Assembly: GCA_038213435.1 (NCBI GenBank)
Contig: JBBQTI010000002.1
Coordinates: 62,001-126,000 of the forward strand
DNA from: PALSA-610 sp038213435
Lineage (GTDB): Bacteria > Actinomycetota > Acidimicrobiia > IMCC26256 > PALSA-610
Direction: 5' to 3'
DNA: 64,000 nucleotides
Position numbers and translations under genes: made by a program. Under the pieces are notes generated by a model that saw only the letters and a list, made by a program, of their open reading frames with translations, ran no database searches and had not been told where the DNA came from. Positions 8,829 to 17,100 of this stretch are shown here, one piece after another. Every line of letters begins with the position of its first letter. Positions within the stretch are counted from its first letter, which is position 1.

Positions 8829-8883
8829 GCCCTGCGATCTTGCAATCTTGCAATCTGCGTAATTGTAATGATGTAATACCTTC
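8829..8883 (+). promoter_or_regulatory. AT-rich promoter-like region upstream of 8884
   Basis: The 55 bases before ATG 8884 are strikingly AT-rich for this genome. They include two tandem TTGCAATC copies (within 8839-8858) followed by TAATTGTAATGATGTAATAC. The tandem octamer could be an activator or repressor half-site pair and the TA-rich tract a -10 region. The exact start point cannot be read. Confidence 0.4.
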
Positions 8884-9408
8884 ATGACACTGAAGCAGAA
8901 CAGCGCCACGATCGAGGGTTGGTTCGCCGGCCGGTTGCCCGACGACTGGTTCTCCGGTCCGCCGGCCGTGACCGCGGATCGCGAGGAGATCCTCGTTGTC
9001 GGCGCCCTCGCCGAGCCCGAGTATCCGGACGGTGCCGACGAATCGGCAGTCGCCGCGGCCCGTCGGGCGCGGATCCAGCGCTTCCGCGAGGAGACGCGCG
9101 AGCAGCGGATGCGCATCGCCGACGAAGCGGAGAGCAAGACCGGCCGGAAGGTCGCGTGGGGCGCGCGTTGCGGCGACGAGGAGAAGACGTTCACCGCGCT
9201 CGCCGTCCCGGTCATGACGCGCCTGCGCATGCGGGAACGCCAGACCCTCGACACGCTCGTGGGCGCCGGCGTCGCCCGTTCGCGTTCGGACGCGCTCGCG
9301 TGGTGCGTACGCCTCGTGCGCGAGCACGAAGGCGAATGGATCGAGCAGCTCCGTCACGCGCTCGTGGCCGTCGAGGAAGCCCGCTCGTCGGGCCCGAGCC
9401 CGGCCTAA
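8884..9408 (+). CDS. Conserved-looking hypothetical protein with a possible ribbon-helix-helix C-terminus
   Basis: A 174-residue soluble protein, strongly charged. Residues ~55-85 are a predicted helical/coiled stretch rich in Arg and Glu (AARRARIQRFREETREQRMR). The C-terminal part (VMTRLRMRERQTLDTLVGAG, then VARSRSDALAWCVRLVREHE) has the spacing of a ribbon-helix-helix or MetJ/Arc-like module, but this is a weak resemblance. I do not recognise the family with certainty. The AT-rich promoter region directly upstream and the divergent bldC gene suggest a regulated gene. It is transcribed convergently with the ABC permease, the two stop codons abutting at 9408/9409. Confidence 0.65.
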   Translation: MTLKQNSATIEGWFAGRLPDDWFSGPPAVTADREEILVVGALAEPEYPDGADESAVAAARRARIQRFREETREQRMRIADEAESKTGRKVAWGARCGDEEKTFTALAVPVMTRLRMRERQTLDTLVGAGVARSRSDALAWCVRLVREHEGEWIEQLRHALVAVEEARSSGPSPA

Positions 9409-10236
9409 CTAACTGAGCACGCGTTTCTTGAAGCCGTCGATACCGAGCTTCGAGAACACCGCGGTGAATGCGAAGAGCGCGGCATACACCGCGGCGACCG
9501 GCATGTGTGGCACGCCTTTCGTGAGCGACAGGCGCATACCTTCGCTGAGATAGATGAGCGGGTTGACGAGCACGCTCCACTTCAGCCAGGGCAGCGGCGT
9601 CAGGCCCTGCCACGGGTAGTACACCGCGCCGAGGAACGTCATGGGGAGCACGAGCAGGCTGAAGATGAGCGGCACTTGCCGGGGCTCGACCCGTGTCCCG
9701 ATCGTGAGGCCGAGTGCGGCGCTCATCGTCGCCGACAGCGGCAAGATCGTGACGAGGTAGAACCAATGAATGCTCAGGTGCACGGGCGTCGCCGGAATGA
9801 ATGTGGCGAGCACGAACACTACGAGTGCCGCGATGACGGCCTGGATCGCACCCGACGCGACCTTCTCGAGCGCGACGGCCCACACCGGCATCGGTGCGAG
9901 CACGCGGTCTTCGATCTCTCGCGTGTAGCCGAAGTCCTGCACGAGCGGGAGCGCGACGGCTTGCACTCCCTGAAAGATCATGGAGCTCGCGATGACGCCT
10001 CCGACGAGGAGCGTCGAGAACCTCGCGGCGCCGGCCGCGCCGCCGATCGCCTCGCCGATCTTCGGGAAAACGTACGCGAACACGAAGATCAGCATGAGCG
10101 GTTGCATCACGGTGCGGCCGAGGAACATCCAGACCTCTTTGCGGAGCACCGTGAGGTCGCGGAGCAACAGTGCCGCGAAGGCGCTCCGGGACGAGGCGTG
10201 CGCAGACTTGACCGCGGTGATGCTCGCGCTACTCAC
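9409..10236 (-). CDS. ABC-2 type permease (DrrB-like)
   Basis: A 275-residue membrane protein with a cytoplasmic N-terminus (LLLRDLTVLRKEVWMFLGRTVMQP, the family's amphipathic entry helix) and six likely membrane segments. These include LMLIFVFAYVFPKIGEA, GGVIASSMIFQGVQAVALPL, ALVVFVLATFIPATP and AAVYAALFAFTAVFSKLGI. It belongs to the ABC2_membrane group that pairs with DrrA-type ATPases in export of drugs, lipids or polysaccharides. GTG 10236 overlaps the last 8 bases of the upstream ATPase gene (GTGAGTAG), so translation is coupled. Substrate unknown. Confidence 0.88.
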   Translation of the reverse strand: MSSASITAVKSAHASSRSAFAALLLRDLTVLRKEVWMFLGRTVMQPLMLIFVFAYVFPKIGEAIGGAAGAARFSTLLVGGVIASSMIFQGVQAVALPLVQDFGYTREIEDRVLAPMPVWAVALEKVASGAIQAVIAALVVFVLATFIPATPVHLSIHWFYLVTILPLSATMSAALGLTIGTRVEPRQVPLIFSLLVLPMTFLGAVYYPWQGLTPLPWLKWSVLVNPLIYLSEGMRLSLTKGVPHMPVAAVYAALFAFTAVFSKLGIDGFKKRVLS

Positions 10237-11239
10237 GCAGCTCCCTCCCGGTGAGATCGATGAAGACGGTCTCGAGCGTGGTCTCCTTCACGCCGACGTC
10301 GTGCAGGGCGAAACCCTTGCGGTCCGCGTGCGTGATGATCTCGGGCAGGGTCGCTCCGTCGACGCGTAGGTACGCATGGACCGTGCCGTCGACGACGCGT
10401 GCGGAGTCGACCCCCGGCACCTGCTCGAGCTCGCGCGCCAGCGCCTCCAGATCGCCCGATGCGTGGATCCGGACCTCGGTGTCTGCGCCGATCGATTTCT
10501 TGAGCGCCTCGGGGGTGTCGAGCGCGAGCAGGCGGCCGTGGTCGATTATCGCGACCCGTTCGCACAGCTGGTCCGCTTCCTCCATGTAGTGCGTCGTGAG
10601 CACGATCGTCTGACCACGCCGGTGCAGCTCGCCGATGACGTCCCAGAGCGCGAGACGGCTCTGCGGGTCGAGGCCCGAGGTCGGCTCGTCGAGGAACAAG
10701 ACGTCGGGGTCGTGCATGATCGCACGTGCCACCATGAGCCGCTGCGCCATGCCTCCCGACAGCTCGTCGACGCCGGCGGTCGCGCGATCCGCCAGCCGGA
10801 ATTGCTCGAGCAGCCCGCGGGCGCGGTCGTGCGCTTCGCGCGCGCCCATCCCGAAGTAGCGGCCGTGGAAGTACAGGTTCTCGGCGACGTCGAGCGACCG
10901 GTCGAGCGTGTTCGTCTGGGGGACGACTCCGATGACCTGCTTGGCCGTCGCGGGCCGGGCGACCACGTCGATGCCGCCGACGATCGCGCGTCCCCGCGTG
11001 GGAATGACTCTCGTGGTCAGCATGCCGACCGTGGTCGTCTTGCCGGCGCCGTTCGGGCCGAGCAACCCGAAGATCTCACCCCGGTGGACACGCAGGCTGA
11101 GGTGTTCGACGGCGCGGACCTGTCCGCCCCGGCCTTCGAAGATTTTGGTCAGATCATCGGTGACGATGACGTCGGCATCGGCGTCGGCGTCGGCGTCGGC
11201 GTCGGAGTGCGTGTCCGTCGGTTGCGCGTCGACCGCCAT
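10229..11239 (-). CDS. ABC transporter ATP-binding protein (DrrA/CcmA-like)
   Basis: A 336-residue ATPase when started at ATG 11239 (MAVDAQPTD). The N-terminus carries an acidic repeat of alternating Asp and Ala (about 5.5 copies of DA) before VIVTDDLTKIFEGRGGQVRA. Walker A is LLGPNGAGKTTTVG (~58-66), signature ELSGGMAQRL (~158), Walker B VLFLDEPTSGLDPQ (~176) and H-loop TIVLTTHYMEEADQ. The C-terminal ~90 residues (KSIGADTEVRIHASG onward) are the accessory domain typical of drug/lipid exporters of the DrrA type. It is coupled to the permease gene by an 8-base overlap. The start is preceded by GGGGGGAACCAGCG. A second near-identical ribosome site and ATG lies 27 bases upstream but is out of frame. 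Confidence 0.9.
   Translation of the reverse strand: MAVDAQPTDTHSDADADADADADVIVTDDLTKIFEGRGGQVRAVEHLSLRVHRGEIFGLLGPNGAGKTTTVGMLTTRVIPTRGRAIVGGIDVVARPATAKQVIGVVPQTNTLDRSLDVAENLYFHGRYFGMGAREAHDRARGLLEQFRLADRATAGVDELSGGMAQRLMVARAIMHDPDVLFLDEPTSGLDPQSRLALWDVIGELHRRGQTIVLTTHYMEEADQLCERVAIIDHGRLLALDTPEALKKSIGADTEVRIHASGDLEALARELEQVPGVDSARVVDGTVHAYLRVDGATLPEIITHADRKGFALHDVGVKETTLETVFIDLTGRELRE
11171..11206. repeat. Hexanucleotide tandem repeat inside the ABC ATPase gene
   Basis: About six head-to-tail copies of GGCGTC (first copy variant GGCATC) encode the (Asp-Ala)n run near the N-terminus of the ATPase. Such in-frame hexamer tracts can gain or lose two-residue units by slippage without breaking the frame. 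Confidence 0.8.
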
Positions 11240-11284
11240 CGCTGGTTCCCCCCGGGGGGCGCCATCGCTGGTCCCCCCGGGAAA
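11239..11284 (-). repeat. Tandem duplication of a ribosome-binding site and start codon
   Basis: Read on the minus strand, GGGGGGACCAGCGATGGCG is followed at once by CCCCCC and then GGGGGGAACCAGCGATGGCG. Both copies carry a G6 tract and ATGGCG. The downstream ATG (11239) starts the ABC ATPase. The upstream ATG opens a different frame that runs past the ATPase start (MAPPGGNQRW...) to 11149. The arrangement could act as an overlapping leader frame or simply be slippage. Confidence 0.65.
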
Positions 11285-11337
11285 TGATTGTACGGGGGGC
11301 TGTCCAACCACGACGCAGCGTGACTATTCTCCGAACC

Positions 11338-12207
11338 ATGTCCGGGGGGATGCGCGTCGTGTTCAACGGCGTCCGAGGTTCGACACCGTGCGCGGGACCC
11401 GACTACGCGCGCTTCGGTGGTAATTCGTCGTGCGTCGCGCTCGAAACCGACAACGCGCAGCCGATCATCTTCGACCTCGGCACCGGCCTGCGCCAGTACG
11501 CCCGCCGGTGCGAGGGCGACTTCCACGGCACCGTGCTGCTCTCGCATCTCCACTGGGACCACGTGCAAGGGCTGCCGTTCTTCACCCCGCTGCACTGCGA
11601 CAGATCCACCCTCGACGTGTTCGGGCCACGCCAAGACGCCGGGCTGGGGCCTGTCTTCGCGGACTTGATGCGGCCGCCCTACTTCCCGATCACGCCCGGC
11701 CAGTTGATCGGTGACGTGCGCTTCCACGACACCGGCGAAGACGACTTTCCCGTGGGCGGAGCGAAGGTGCGTTCGCGCTGGGTGCGCCATGTCGGGCCGA
11801 CCCTCGGCTTTCGCGTCGACCTCAATGGGCTTTCGGTCGCGTACATTCCCGATCACGGCCCGGGCTGTCACCCCGACCACCCCGATGACTACATACCTCA
11901 CGAGGTGCTCGAGCTGTGCGACGGCGCGGACGTGCTGATCCACGACGCGCAGCACACGCTCGCGGAGTACGAAGCGAAGCGGCACTGGGGTCACTGCACG
12001 GTGGATTACGCGGTCCACGTTGCCCGAGAGTCGGGCGCGCGGCGGCTGGTGCTCTTCCACCACGATCCCTCGCACAGCGATGACGATCTGGTCGCGATCG
12101 AGCGATCCGCGTCCGACTACGCGGCTCACATCGGCGCGCCCGAGGTCGTCGCGGGCTATGACGGCCTCGAGATCGAGCTGTCGCCCTCCCTGCCAACGTC
12201 GGAATGA
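11338..12207 (+). CDS. MBL-fold metallo-hydrolase
   Basis: About 289 residues from ATG 11338 (MSGGMRVVFNGVRGSTPC); an alternative ATG is at 11350. Metal-binding motif HLHWDH (HxHxDH) is at ~70-75. Further ligands are likely in YIPDHGPG, VLIHDAQH and the late RLVLFHHDPSH. The opening FNGVRGSTPCAGPDYARFGGNSSC is characteristic of the RNase Z-like/PhnP-like branch seen in bacterial signalling or phosphodiester hydrolases. The substrate is unknown. Its final TGA overlaps the next gene's ATG by four bases (ATGA), so it is translationally coupled to the flavin reductase. It is divergent from the ABC ATPase. Confidence 0.85.
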   Translation: MSGGMRVVFNGVRGSTPCAGPDYARFGGNSSCVALETDNAQPIIFDLGTGLRQYARRCEGDFHGTVLLSHLHWDHVQGLPFFTPLHCDRSTLDVFGPRQDAGLGPVFADLMRPPYFPITPGQLIGDVRFHDTGEDDFPVGGAKVRSRWVRHVGPTLGFRVDLNGLSVAYIPDHGPGCHPDHPDDYIPHEVLELCDGADVLIHDAQHTLAEYEAKRHWGHCTVDYAVHVARESGARRLVLFHHDPSHSDDDLVAIERSASDYAAHIGAPEVVAGYDGLEIELSPSLPTSE

Positions 12208-12704
12208 GCCCGACACACCGGCAGGTGCTGGCGCCCGACCCAGCCGCGGTCCGCACCGTTCTCGGGCACTTCGCCACGGGAGTGGCAATCATCACCGCGC
12301 TCGACGGCGACGAGCCGGTCGGGATGGCCTGCAACTCGTTCACATCGGTCTCGCTCGAACCGCAGCTCGTCCTGTTCTGTGCCGCGAAGTCGTCGACGAC
12401 CTGGCCGCGCATCCAGGCTGCGCGCAAATGGGCCGCGAACATCCTGTCCGAAGAGAGCGAAGAGGTCTGCCGGCTCTTCGCGCAAAAGGGCGCCGATCGC
12501 TTTGCACACATCGCGTACTCGACCGGTCGCACCGGCGCCCCAGTGCTCGAGGCCGCGATCGCGTTCGTCGACTGCGAGACGGTGGCGGAGCACGATGCCG
12601 GCGATCACGTCATCGTGGTCGGACGTGTGCTGGAGCTCGGCTACGCCCCCGAGGGCAAGCCGTTGCTCTTCTACCGCGGCGGATACGGGCGCTTCGACGT
12701 CTAG
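12204..12704 (+). CDS. Flavin reductase-like domain protein
   Basis: A 166-residue protein of the flavin reductase/FMN-binding split-barrel family: VRTVLGHFATGVAIITA, GMACNSFTSVSLEPQLVLFC, KWAANILSEESEEVCRLFA and HVIVVGRVLEL. The family reduces FMN or FAD with NAD(P)H and feeds two-component monooxygenases, though some members bind other cofactors. No oxygenase partner is adjacent. It overlaps the MBL hydrolase gene by ATGA, and these two probably act together or at least are made together. Confidence 0.88.
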   Translation: MSPTHRQVLAPDPAAVRTVLGHFATGVAIITALDGDEPVGMACNSFTSVSLEPQLVLFCAAKSSTTWPRIQAARKWAANILSEESEEVCRLFAQKGADRFAHIAYSTGRTGAPVLEAAIAFVDCETVAEHDAGDHVIVVGRVLELGYAPEGKPLLFYRGGYGRFDV

Positions 12705-12709
12705 AAATT

Positions 12710-13132
12710 CTAGAGAGCTCGGCGCAGTCGGTCGCCGACGTGGATGCGCGTCGTCGCCGCGATGATCGCGATCACCGCTTCGGCGAGAGCGAGCGCCCAG
12801 CCGACGATGGCGATACCGAGCAGGAATGCGAAGCTCGCGACGGCGAGGATCACGGCCGCGAGCGCGTCCTGGGCGCGCACGGTCGGCGCGGAGACGGGGA
12901 CCTCCGGCTCCGAGCTCCTCGGCGCCGGCAAGCGCGGGATGACCCAACGTCCGAATGCCCGGAGGAGCCCGCTGGCCTGCGGACCGCCCAGCGCTCCGAC
13001 CGCGAGGAGTAGCGAAAGAGCGGGAACGAGCCAGGGGACGCGGAAGACGAATGCGGCGAGGAGCGCCACGCCGACGGCACCCTGCGCGAACCGGTCGGTC
13101 CGCGCGTCGACGCCCTCGACTGGCTGATTCAC
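12710..13132 (-). CDS. Small membrane protein, DUF4395-like
   Basis: A 140-residue protein opening VEGVDARTDRFAQGAVGVAL, the pattern seen at the start of DUF4395 membrane proteins (VDxRxxRFxQ). There are two pairs of membrane segments: GAVGVALLAAFVFRVPWLVP with LSLLLAVGALGG, and LAAVILAVASFAFLLGIAIV with ALAEAVIAIIAATT. A Pro/Glu-rich cytoplasmic loop lies between them. Function unknown. It converges with the flavin reductase gene (5 bases between stops). The region upstream to 13274 would hold promoters for it and the divergent AAA protease. Confidence 0.65.
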   Translation of the reverse strand: MNQPVEGVDARTDRFAQGAVGVALLAAFVFRVPWLVPALSLLLAVGALGGPQASGLLRAFGRWVIPRLPAPRSSEPEVPVSAPTVRAQDALAAVILAVASFAFLLGIAIVGWALALAEAVIAIIAATTRIHVGDRLRRAL

Positions 13133-13273
13133 GGCCGCACCCTATAACCCGACCCGGGTAGCCAATACGCGCGATCAGCAACGAACAGGGGGTCTTTCTT
13201 GCCTCTGCGCGCTTCCTGAAGCGCACACGATTCGCTACGCTGCGTGTTCAGGGCTGCTTTGGGAGGAGTGCGC

Positions 13274-15178
13274 GTGCATCGTCGACACCCGGAACGGGTC
13301 GAGGGCAGGGCCTCCACCAGCGCCGCCGATCTCGCAGGCATGGGCGGCTCGCAAGTTCTCGCCGGAACGCTCGACGTGAGCCGGATCCGGGAAACGACCC
13401 GGCGAGGGCGGCTCTGGCGCCTGCTCTTCCTTCTCGTGCCGGTCACGGGGTACCTCTACTACCGCATCCTCAACGGCCAGTTCATCCACCCCGGCCTGCC
13501 GAGTCTCACTCCGACCACCCTCCAGATCCTTCTGCCCCTCGGGCTTATCGCGGTGCTGTGCATCGTGCTCGTCGTGCCCATGATGGCGATGGGCAAGTCG
13601 CCGCACGTGCGTTATGACGCGACCGAGATCTCGACGACCCTCGACGACGTCGTCGGTCTCGGCCCGGTGAAGGACGAGGTCGTCAAGACGCTCAACCTGT
13701 TCCTCGGCTACCAGACGTTCCGGCGCGTGATGGGTGGCAATCCGCGCAAAGGCGTCTTGTTCGAAGGTCCACCGGGTACCGGCAAGACCTACATGGCCAA
13801 GGCGATGGCGCACGAGGCCGGCGTTCCGTTCTTGTTCGTGTCGTCCACGGCGTTCCAGTCGCAGTACTACGGCGCGACGGGTCGCAAGATCCGGAACTTC
13901 TTCAAGGAATTGCGCAAGGCTGCCGCCGAGGAGGGTGGCGCGATCGGTTTCATCGAAGAGATCGACGCGATCGCCGGCGCGCGTAGCGGCATGCGTTCGT
14001 CACCGGCGGAGGAGGCGCTCGCCTCGGACGCGTATGGGCGCCGCGTCGATCGCAATTCGAGCGAGGGCATCTCCGGCGTCGTCAACGAGTTGCTCATCCA
14101 GATGCAGTCGTTCGACACGCCGACCGGCGGGCACAAGTTCGCGGGCTGGTGGATCGATTCGCTGAACCGGTTCCTGCCCGCGCACCGGCGCGTCCCCAAG
14201 CACGCGCCCGAACCGTCGAACATCCTCCTCATCGCCGCGACGAACCGCGCGGCCGATCTCGACCCCGCGCTCCTGCGTCCCGGGCGTTTCGATCGTTCGA
14301 TCCACTTCGACCTCCCGAGTCGATCGGGCCGCCGCGACATCATCGACTACTACCTCGATCGCAAAGCGCACGTGCCGGAGCTCGACAAGGAGGAGCGCCG
14401 CGACGCGCTCGCGGCAATGACGTTCGGATACACGCCCGTGATGATCGAGCACATCTTCGACGAGGGGCTCGTGTGGGCGCTGCGCGACGGACGAATGGCG
14501 ATGGACTGGTCCGACGTTCAGCAGGCGAAGATGACCGAGGAGATCGGTCTGAAGCAGCCCGTCGAATACACCGACGATGAGCGACGCACGATCGCGACGC
14601 ACGAGGCCGGCCACGCGACGGTCGCGTACCTCGTCGGCCAGAATCGCAAGCTCGAGGTGCTCTCGATCATCAAGCGCCGTGACGCGCTCGGTCTGCTCTC
14701 GCACAGCGACGGGGAGGAGCGGTTCACCCGTACCCGCTCGGAACTGCTTGGGATGATGAAGATCGCATTCGGCGGCATGAGCGCGGAGGAGCTGTTCTTC
14801 GGCGAATCCGGGACCGGTCCGTCCGGCGACCTGGTGCACGCGACGAGGATCGCGGCCCAAATGGTCGGCTCGTACGGGATGGCCGGATCGCTCGTGTCCT
14901 ACGAAGCGATCGAGCCCGGCCCGATCACACAGGGCATCGTGGGCAAGGTGCTCGCCAACGAGGACGCGCGTGCCGCCGTCGAGAAGCTGCTCGCGCAGGC
15001 GAAGGCCGACGTACAGGTCATGCTCGACGATCACCGACATCTCGTCATCGCGTTGCGCGACGAGTTGCTCGAGAAGTCGGAGCTCGTCGGCGAAGAGATC
15101 GTCGACGCGCTGCGCGAAGCGGAGGCGCGCAAGCCGCTCGAGGACGAGGGGATGCCGGAGCGCGCGCCGCGCGAATGA
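13274..15178 (+). CDS. FtsH-like membrane AAA+ zinc metalloprotease, divergent
   Basis: About 634 residues from GTG 13274, chosen because GGGAGGA at 13261-13267 sits six bases upstream; GTG 13244 lacks such a site. Two membrane segments (~50-66, ~86-106) precede the AAA+ domain: Walker A FEGPPGTGKTYM (~163-174), Walker B GFIEEIDA (~224-231), second region of homology NILLIAATNRAADLDPALLR. The protease domain has HEAGH (~443-447), so the M41-type zinc site looks intact, and SGDLVHATRIAAQMV offers the third ligand. Odd points are that the first Walker B acidic residue is Glu rather than Asp, and that ~40 extra residues lie between Walker B and the second region. The usual FtsH role is membrane-protein quality control; this looks like a specialised paralogue. 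Confidence 0.85.
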   Translation: MHRRHPERVEGRASTSAADLAGMGGSQVLAGTLDVSRIRETTRRGRLWRLLFLLVPVTGYLYYRILNGQFIHPGLPSLTPTTLQILLPLGLIAVLCIVLVVPMMAMGKSPHVRYDATEISTTLDDVVGLGPVKDEVVKTLNLFLGYQTFRRVMGGNPRKGVLFEGPPGTGKTYMAKAMAHEAGVPFLFVSSTAFQSQYYGATGRKIRNFFKELRKAAAEEGGAIGFIEEIDAIAGARSGMRSSPAEEALASDAYGRRVDRNSSEGISGVVNELLIQMQSFDTPTGGHKFAGWWIDSLNRFLPAHRRVPKHAPEPSNILLIAATNRAADLDPALLRPGRFDRSIHFDLPSRSGRRDIIDYYLDRKAHVPELDKEERRDALAAMTFGYTPVMIEHIFDEGLVWALRDGRMAMDWSDVQQAKMTEEIGLKQPVEYTDDERRTIATHEAGHATVAYLVGQNRKLEVLSIIKRRDALGLLSHSDGEERFTRTRSELLGMMKIAFGGMSAEELFFGESGTGPSGDLVHATRIAAQMVGSYGMAGSLVSYEAIEPGPITQGIVGKVLANEDARAAVEKLLAQAKADVQVMLDDHRHLVIALRDELLEKSELVGEEIVDALREAEARKPLEDEGMPERAPRE

Positions 15179-15243
15179 CCTGGTCGGGCTGACCTGCAAA
15201 ACCTGACGGGGGCGTCAGGGTCGCGCTGATAGCCTCGATCGAG

Positions 15244-17100
15244 GTGGACGACGAAGCCGAGACGCGACAACAGAAGACCGCGCGCAAAGTAGCCGCACAG
15301 CGAGAGGGTGCGAACACTCGCAAGCAGGGCTGGCGTCTCATGCGAGAGGCGGTCGGCGCGCACCCCCATCTGATGATTCTCGGCATCTTCGCCGGTCTCG
15401 TCTGGGCGGTCGCACGCGTATCGGTGCCGCTGCTCGCGGGCGCCGCGATCGACCACGGGATCGCGGAAGGCCGCACCGGATTCACCCTCGCCTTGACCGC
15501 GGCGATCGTGGGAGTGGGTGCGGTCCAAGCCGTGGGCACCGGGCTGCGCCGCTACGCGGCGTTCGGTCTCGCGTGGCGCGTCGAGACCGATATCCGTATG
15601 AAGCTCGTCGCGCATCTTCAACGCCTGCACTTCGCGTTTCACGACCAAGCGCAGACCGGCCAGCTCATGGCCTTCGCGAACACCGACATCCAACAGATCA
15701 ACAATGTCGTGCTGCTCGTCCCGCTGACCATCGCGAGCACGATCCAGATGATCGCGGTCGTCGTGATCCTCTTGTTGCGCAGTCCGGGTCTCGCGCTGTT
15801 CGCGCTCGGTCTCTTGCCGTTGCTCAACTTCTCCGCGACCCGTTTCAACCACCGCATGTACCCGGTGGGCATGCAGCTCCAACAGGAGCTGTCGGACGTG
15901 TCGGGCGTCGTCGAAGAGAGCGTCACGGGCATACGCGTCGTCAAGGGCTTCGGTGTCGAGCGCATGCAGCGCGCCCGGCTCTCGACGGAAGCCGAAAGCG
16001 TGTACGACCGCTCGATCGATCAGGCTCGTCTGCGCGCGAACTTCATGCCCCTCCTCGACTTTCTCCCGACCCTCGGACTCGTCGGCATCCTGTGGTACGG
16101 CGGGCACCAAGTGCTGAACCACCACCTGACGGTCGGCGACATCGTCTCCGCGAACCTGTTCGTGCTCATGCTCATCTGGCCCTTGCGCATGATCGGGATG
16201 CTCCTCGGTCAGCTTCCCCGCTCGGCCGCCGCCGCCGGCCGTATCGATTCGATCCTCTCGACCGATCCGGCCATCAACGATGCGCCGAACGCTCGCCCCC
16301 TTCCCGACGGCCCCGGAACCGTGCGCTTCGAGCGGGTGACATTCGGCTACGGACGCGGCCCGGCGGTGCTCGACGGCCTCGACCTCGTAATCGAAGGCGG
16401 CGAAGCCGTCGCGCTCGTCGGCGCGACGGCTTCCGGCAAGACGACGGTCGCGCGGCTCATCCCTCGCTTCTACGACGTGCACGCCGGCCACGTGCGGATC
16501 GACGGCGCCGACGTGCGCGACGTGCGACTGAACGGAGTGCGTCGTTCCGTCGGTCTCGTGTTCGAGGATACGTTCTTGTTCTCCGACAGCGTGCGTAACA
16601 ACATCGCGTTCGCCGACCCCGAAGCGCCGACCGAGGCCGTCGTTCGGGCGGCGAAGCTGGCCGGCGCCGACGAGTTCGTGCGCGAGCTTCCCGAGGGGTA
16701 CGACACGATCATCGGTGAGCACGGATATTCGCTCTCCGGCGGTCAGCGTCAGCGCATCGCGATCGCGCGGGCGGTGCTCGCCGACCCGCGCATCTTGATC
16801 CTCGACGACGCGACCTCGTCGGTCGACCCGACGAAGGAGCACGAGATCCGGGCTGCGCTGGCGGAAGTGATGCGCGGCCGGACGACGATCATCATCGCCC
16901 ACCGGCCCGCGACGATCGCGCTGGCCGACCGGGTGGTGCTCATCGACGAAGGAAAGGTCGTGGCCGACGGAACGCACGAGCGACTGCTCGCGACCTCGCC
17001 CCGCTACCGCGAAGTGCTCGCGCGCGCCGCGCTGGAGACCGAAACAGGTGTCGTCGACGACGACGAGGAGCTGCTCGACCTGCCGGGGGTGGGGGACTAG
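15244..17100 (+). CDS. Heterodimeric ABC exporter subunit with degenerate ATP site
   Basis: A 618-residue permease-ATPase fusion. Walker A is GATASGKTT (~393-400) and the signature YSLSGGQRQRIAIARA is canonical. Walker B reads ILILDDATSSVD with Asp where the catalytic Glu belongs, and the Q-loop reads VFEDTFLF with Glu where Gln is usual. This is the pattern of the non-hydrolysing subunit in asymmetric exporters such as TM287/288. The partner gene begins on the last base of its stop (TAGTG), so the two subunits are made together. The start used is GTG 15244, and no strong ribosome site is visible. Substrate unknown. Confidence 0.9.
   Translation: MDDEAETRQQKTARKVAAQREGANTRKQGWRLMREAVGAHPHLMILGIFAGLVWAVARVSVPLLAGAAIDHGIAEGRTGFTLALTAAIVGVGAVQAVGTGLRRYAAFGLAWRVETDIRMKLVAHLQRLHFAFHDQAQTGQLMAFANTDIQQINNVVLLVPLTIASTIQMIAVVVILLLRSPGLALFALGLLPLLNFSATRFNHRMYPVGMQLQQELSDVSGVVEESVTGIRVVKGFGVERMQRARLSTEAESVYDRSIDQARLRANFMPLLDFLPTLGLVGILWYGGHQVLNHHLTVGDIVSANLFVLMLIWPLRMIGMLLGQLPRSAAAAGRIDSILSTDPAINDAPNARPLPDGPGTVRFERVTFGYGRGPAVLDGLDLVIEGGEAVALVGATASGKTTVARLIPRFYDVHAGHVRIDGADVRDVRLNGVRRSVGLVFEDTFLFSDSVRNNIAFADPEAPTEAVVRAAKLAGADEFVRELPEGYDTIIGEHGYSLSGGQRQRIAIARAVLADPRILILDDATSSVDPTKEHEIRAALAEVMRGRTTIIIAHRPATIALADRVVLIDEGKVVADGTHERLLATSPRYREVLARAALETETGVVDDDEELLDLPGVGD

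Noticed and set aside
11161..11206. Short regularly spaced repeats as a possible CRISPR
   Set aside because: They are contiguous in-frame hexamers coding Asp-Ala, with no spacers. No CRISPR array or cas gene was seen in the window.
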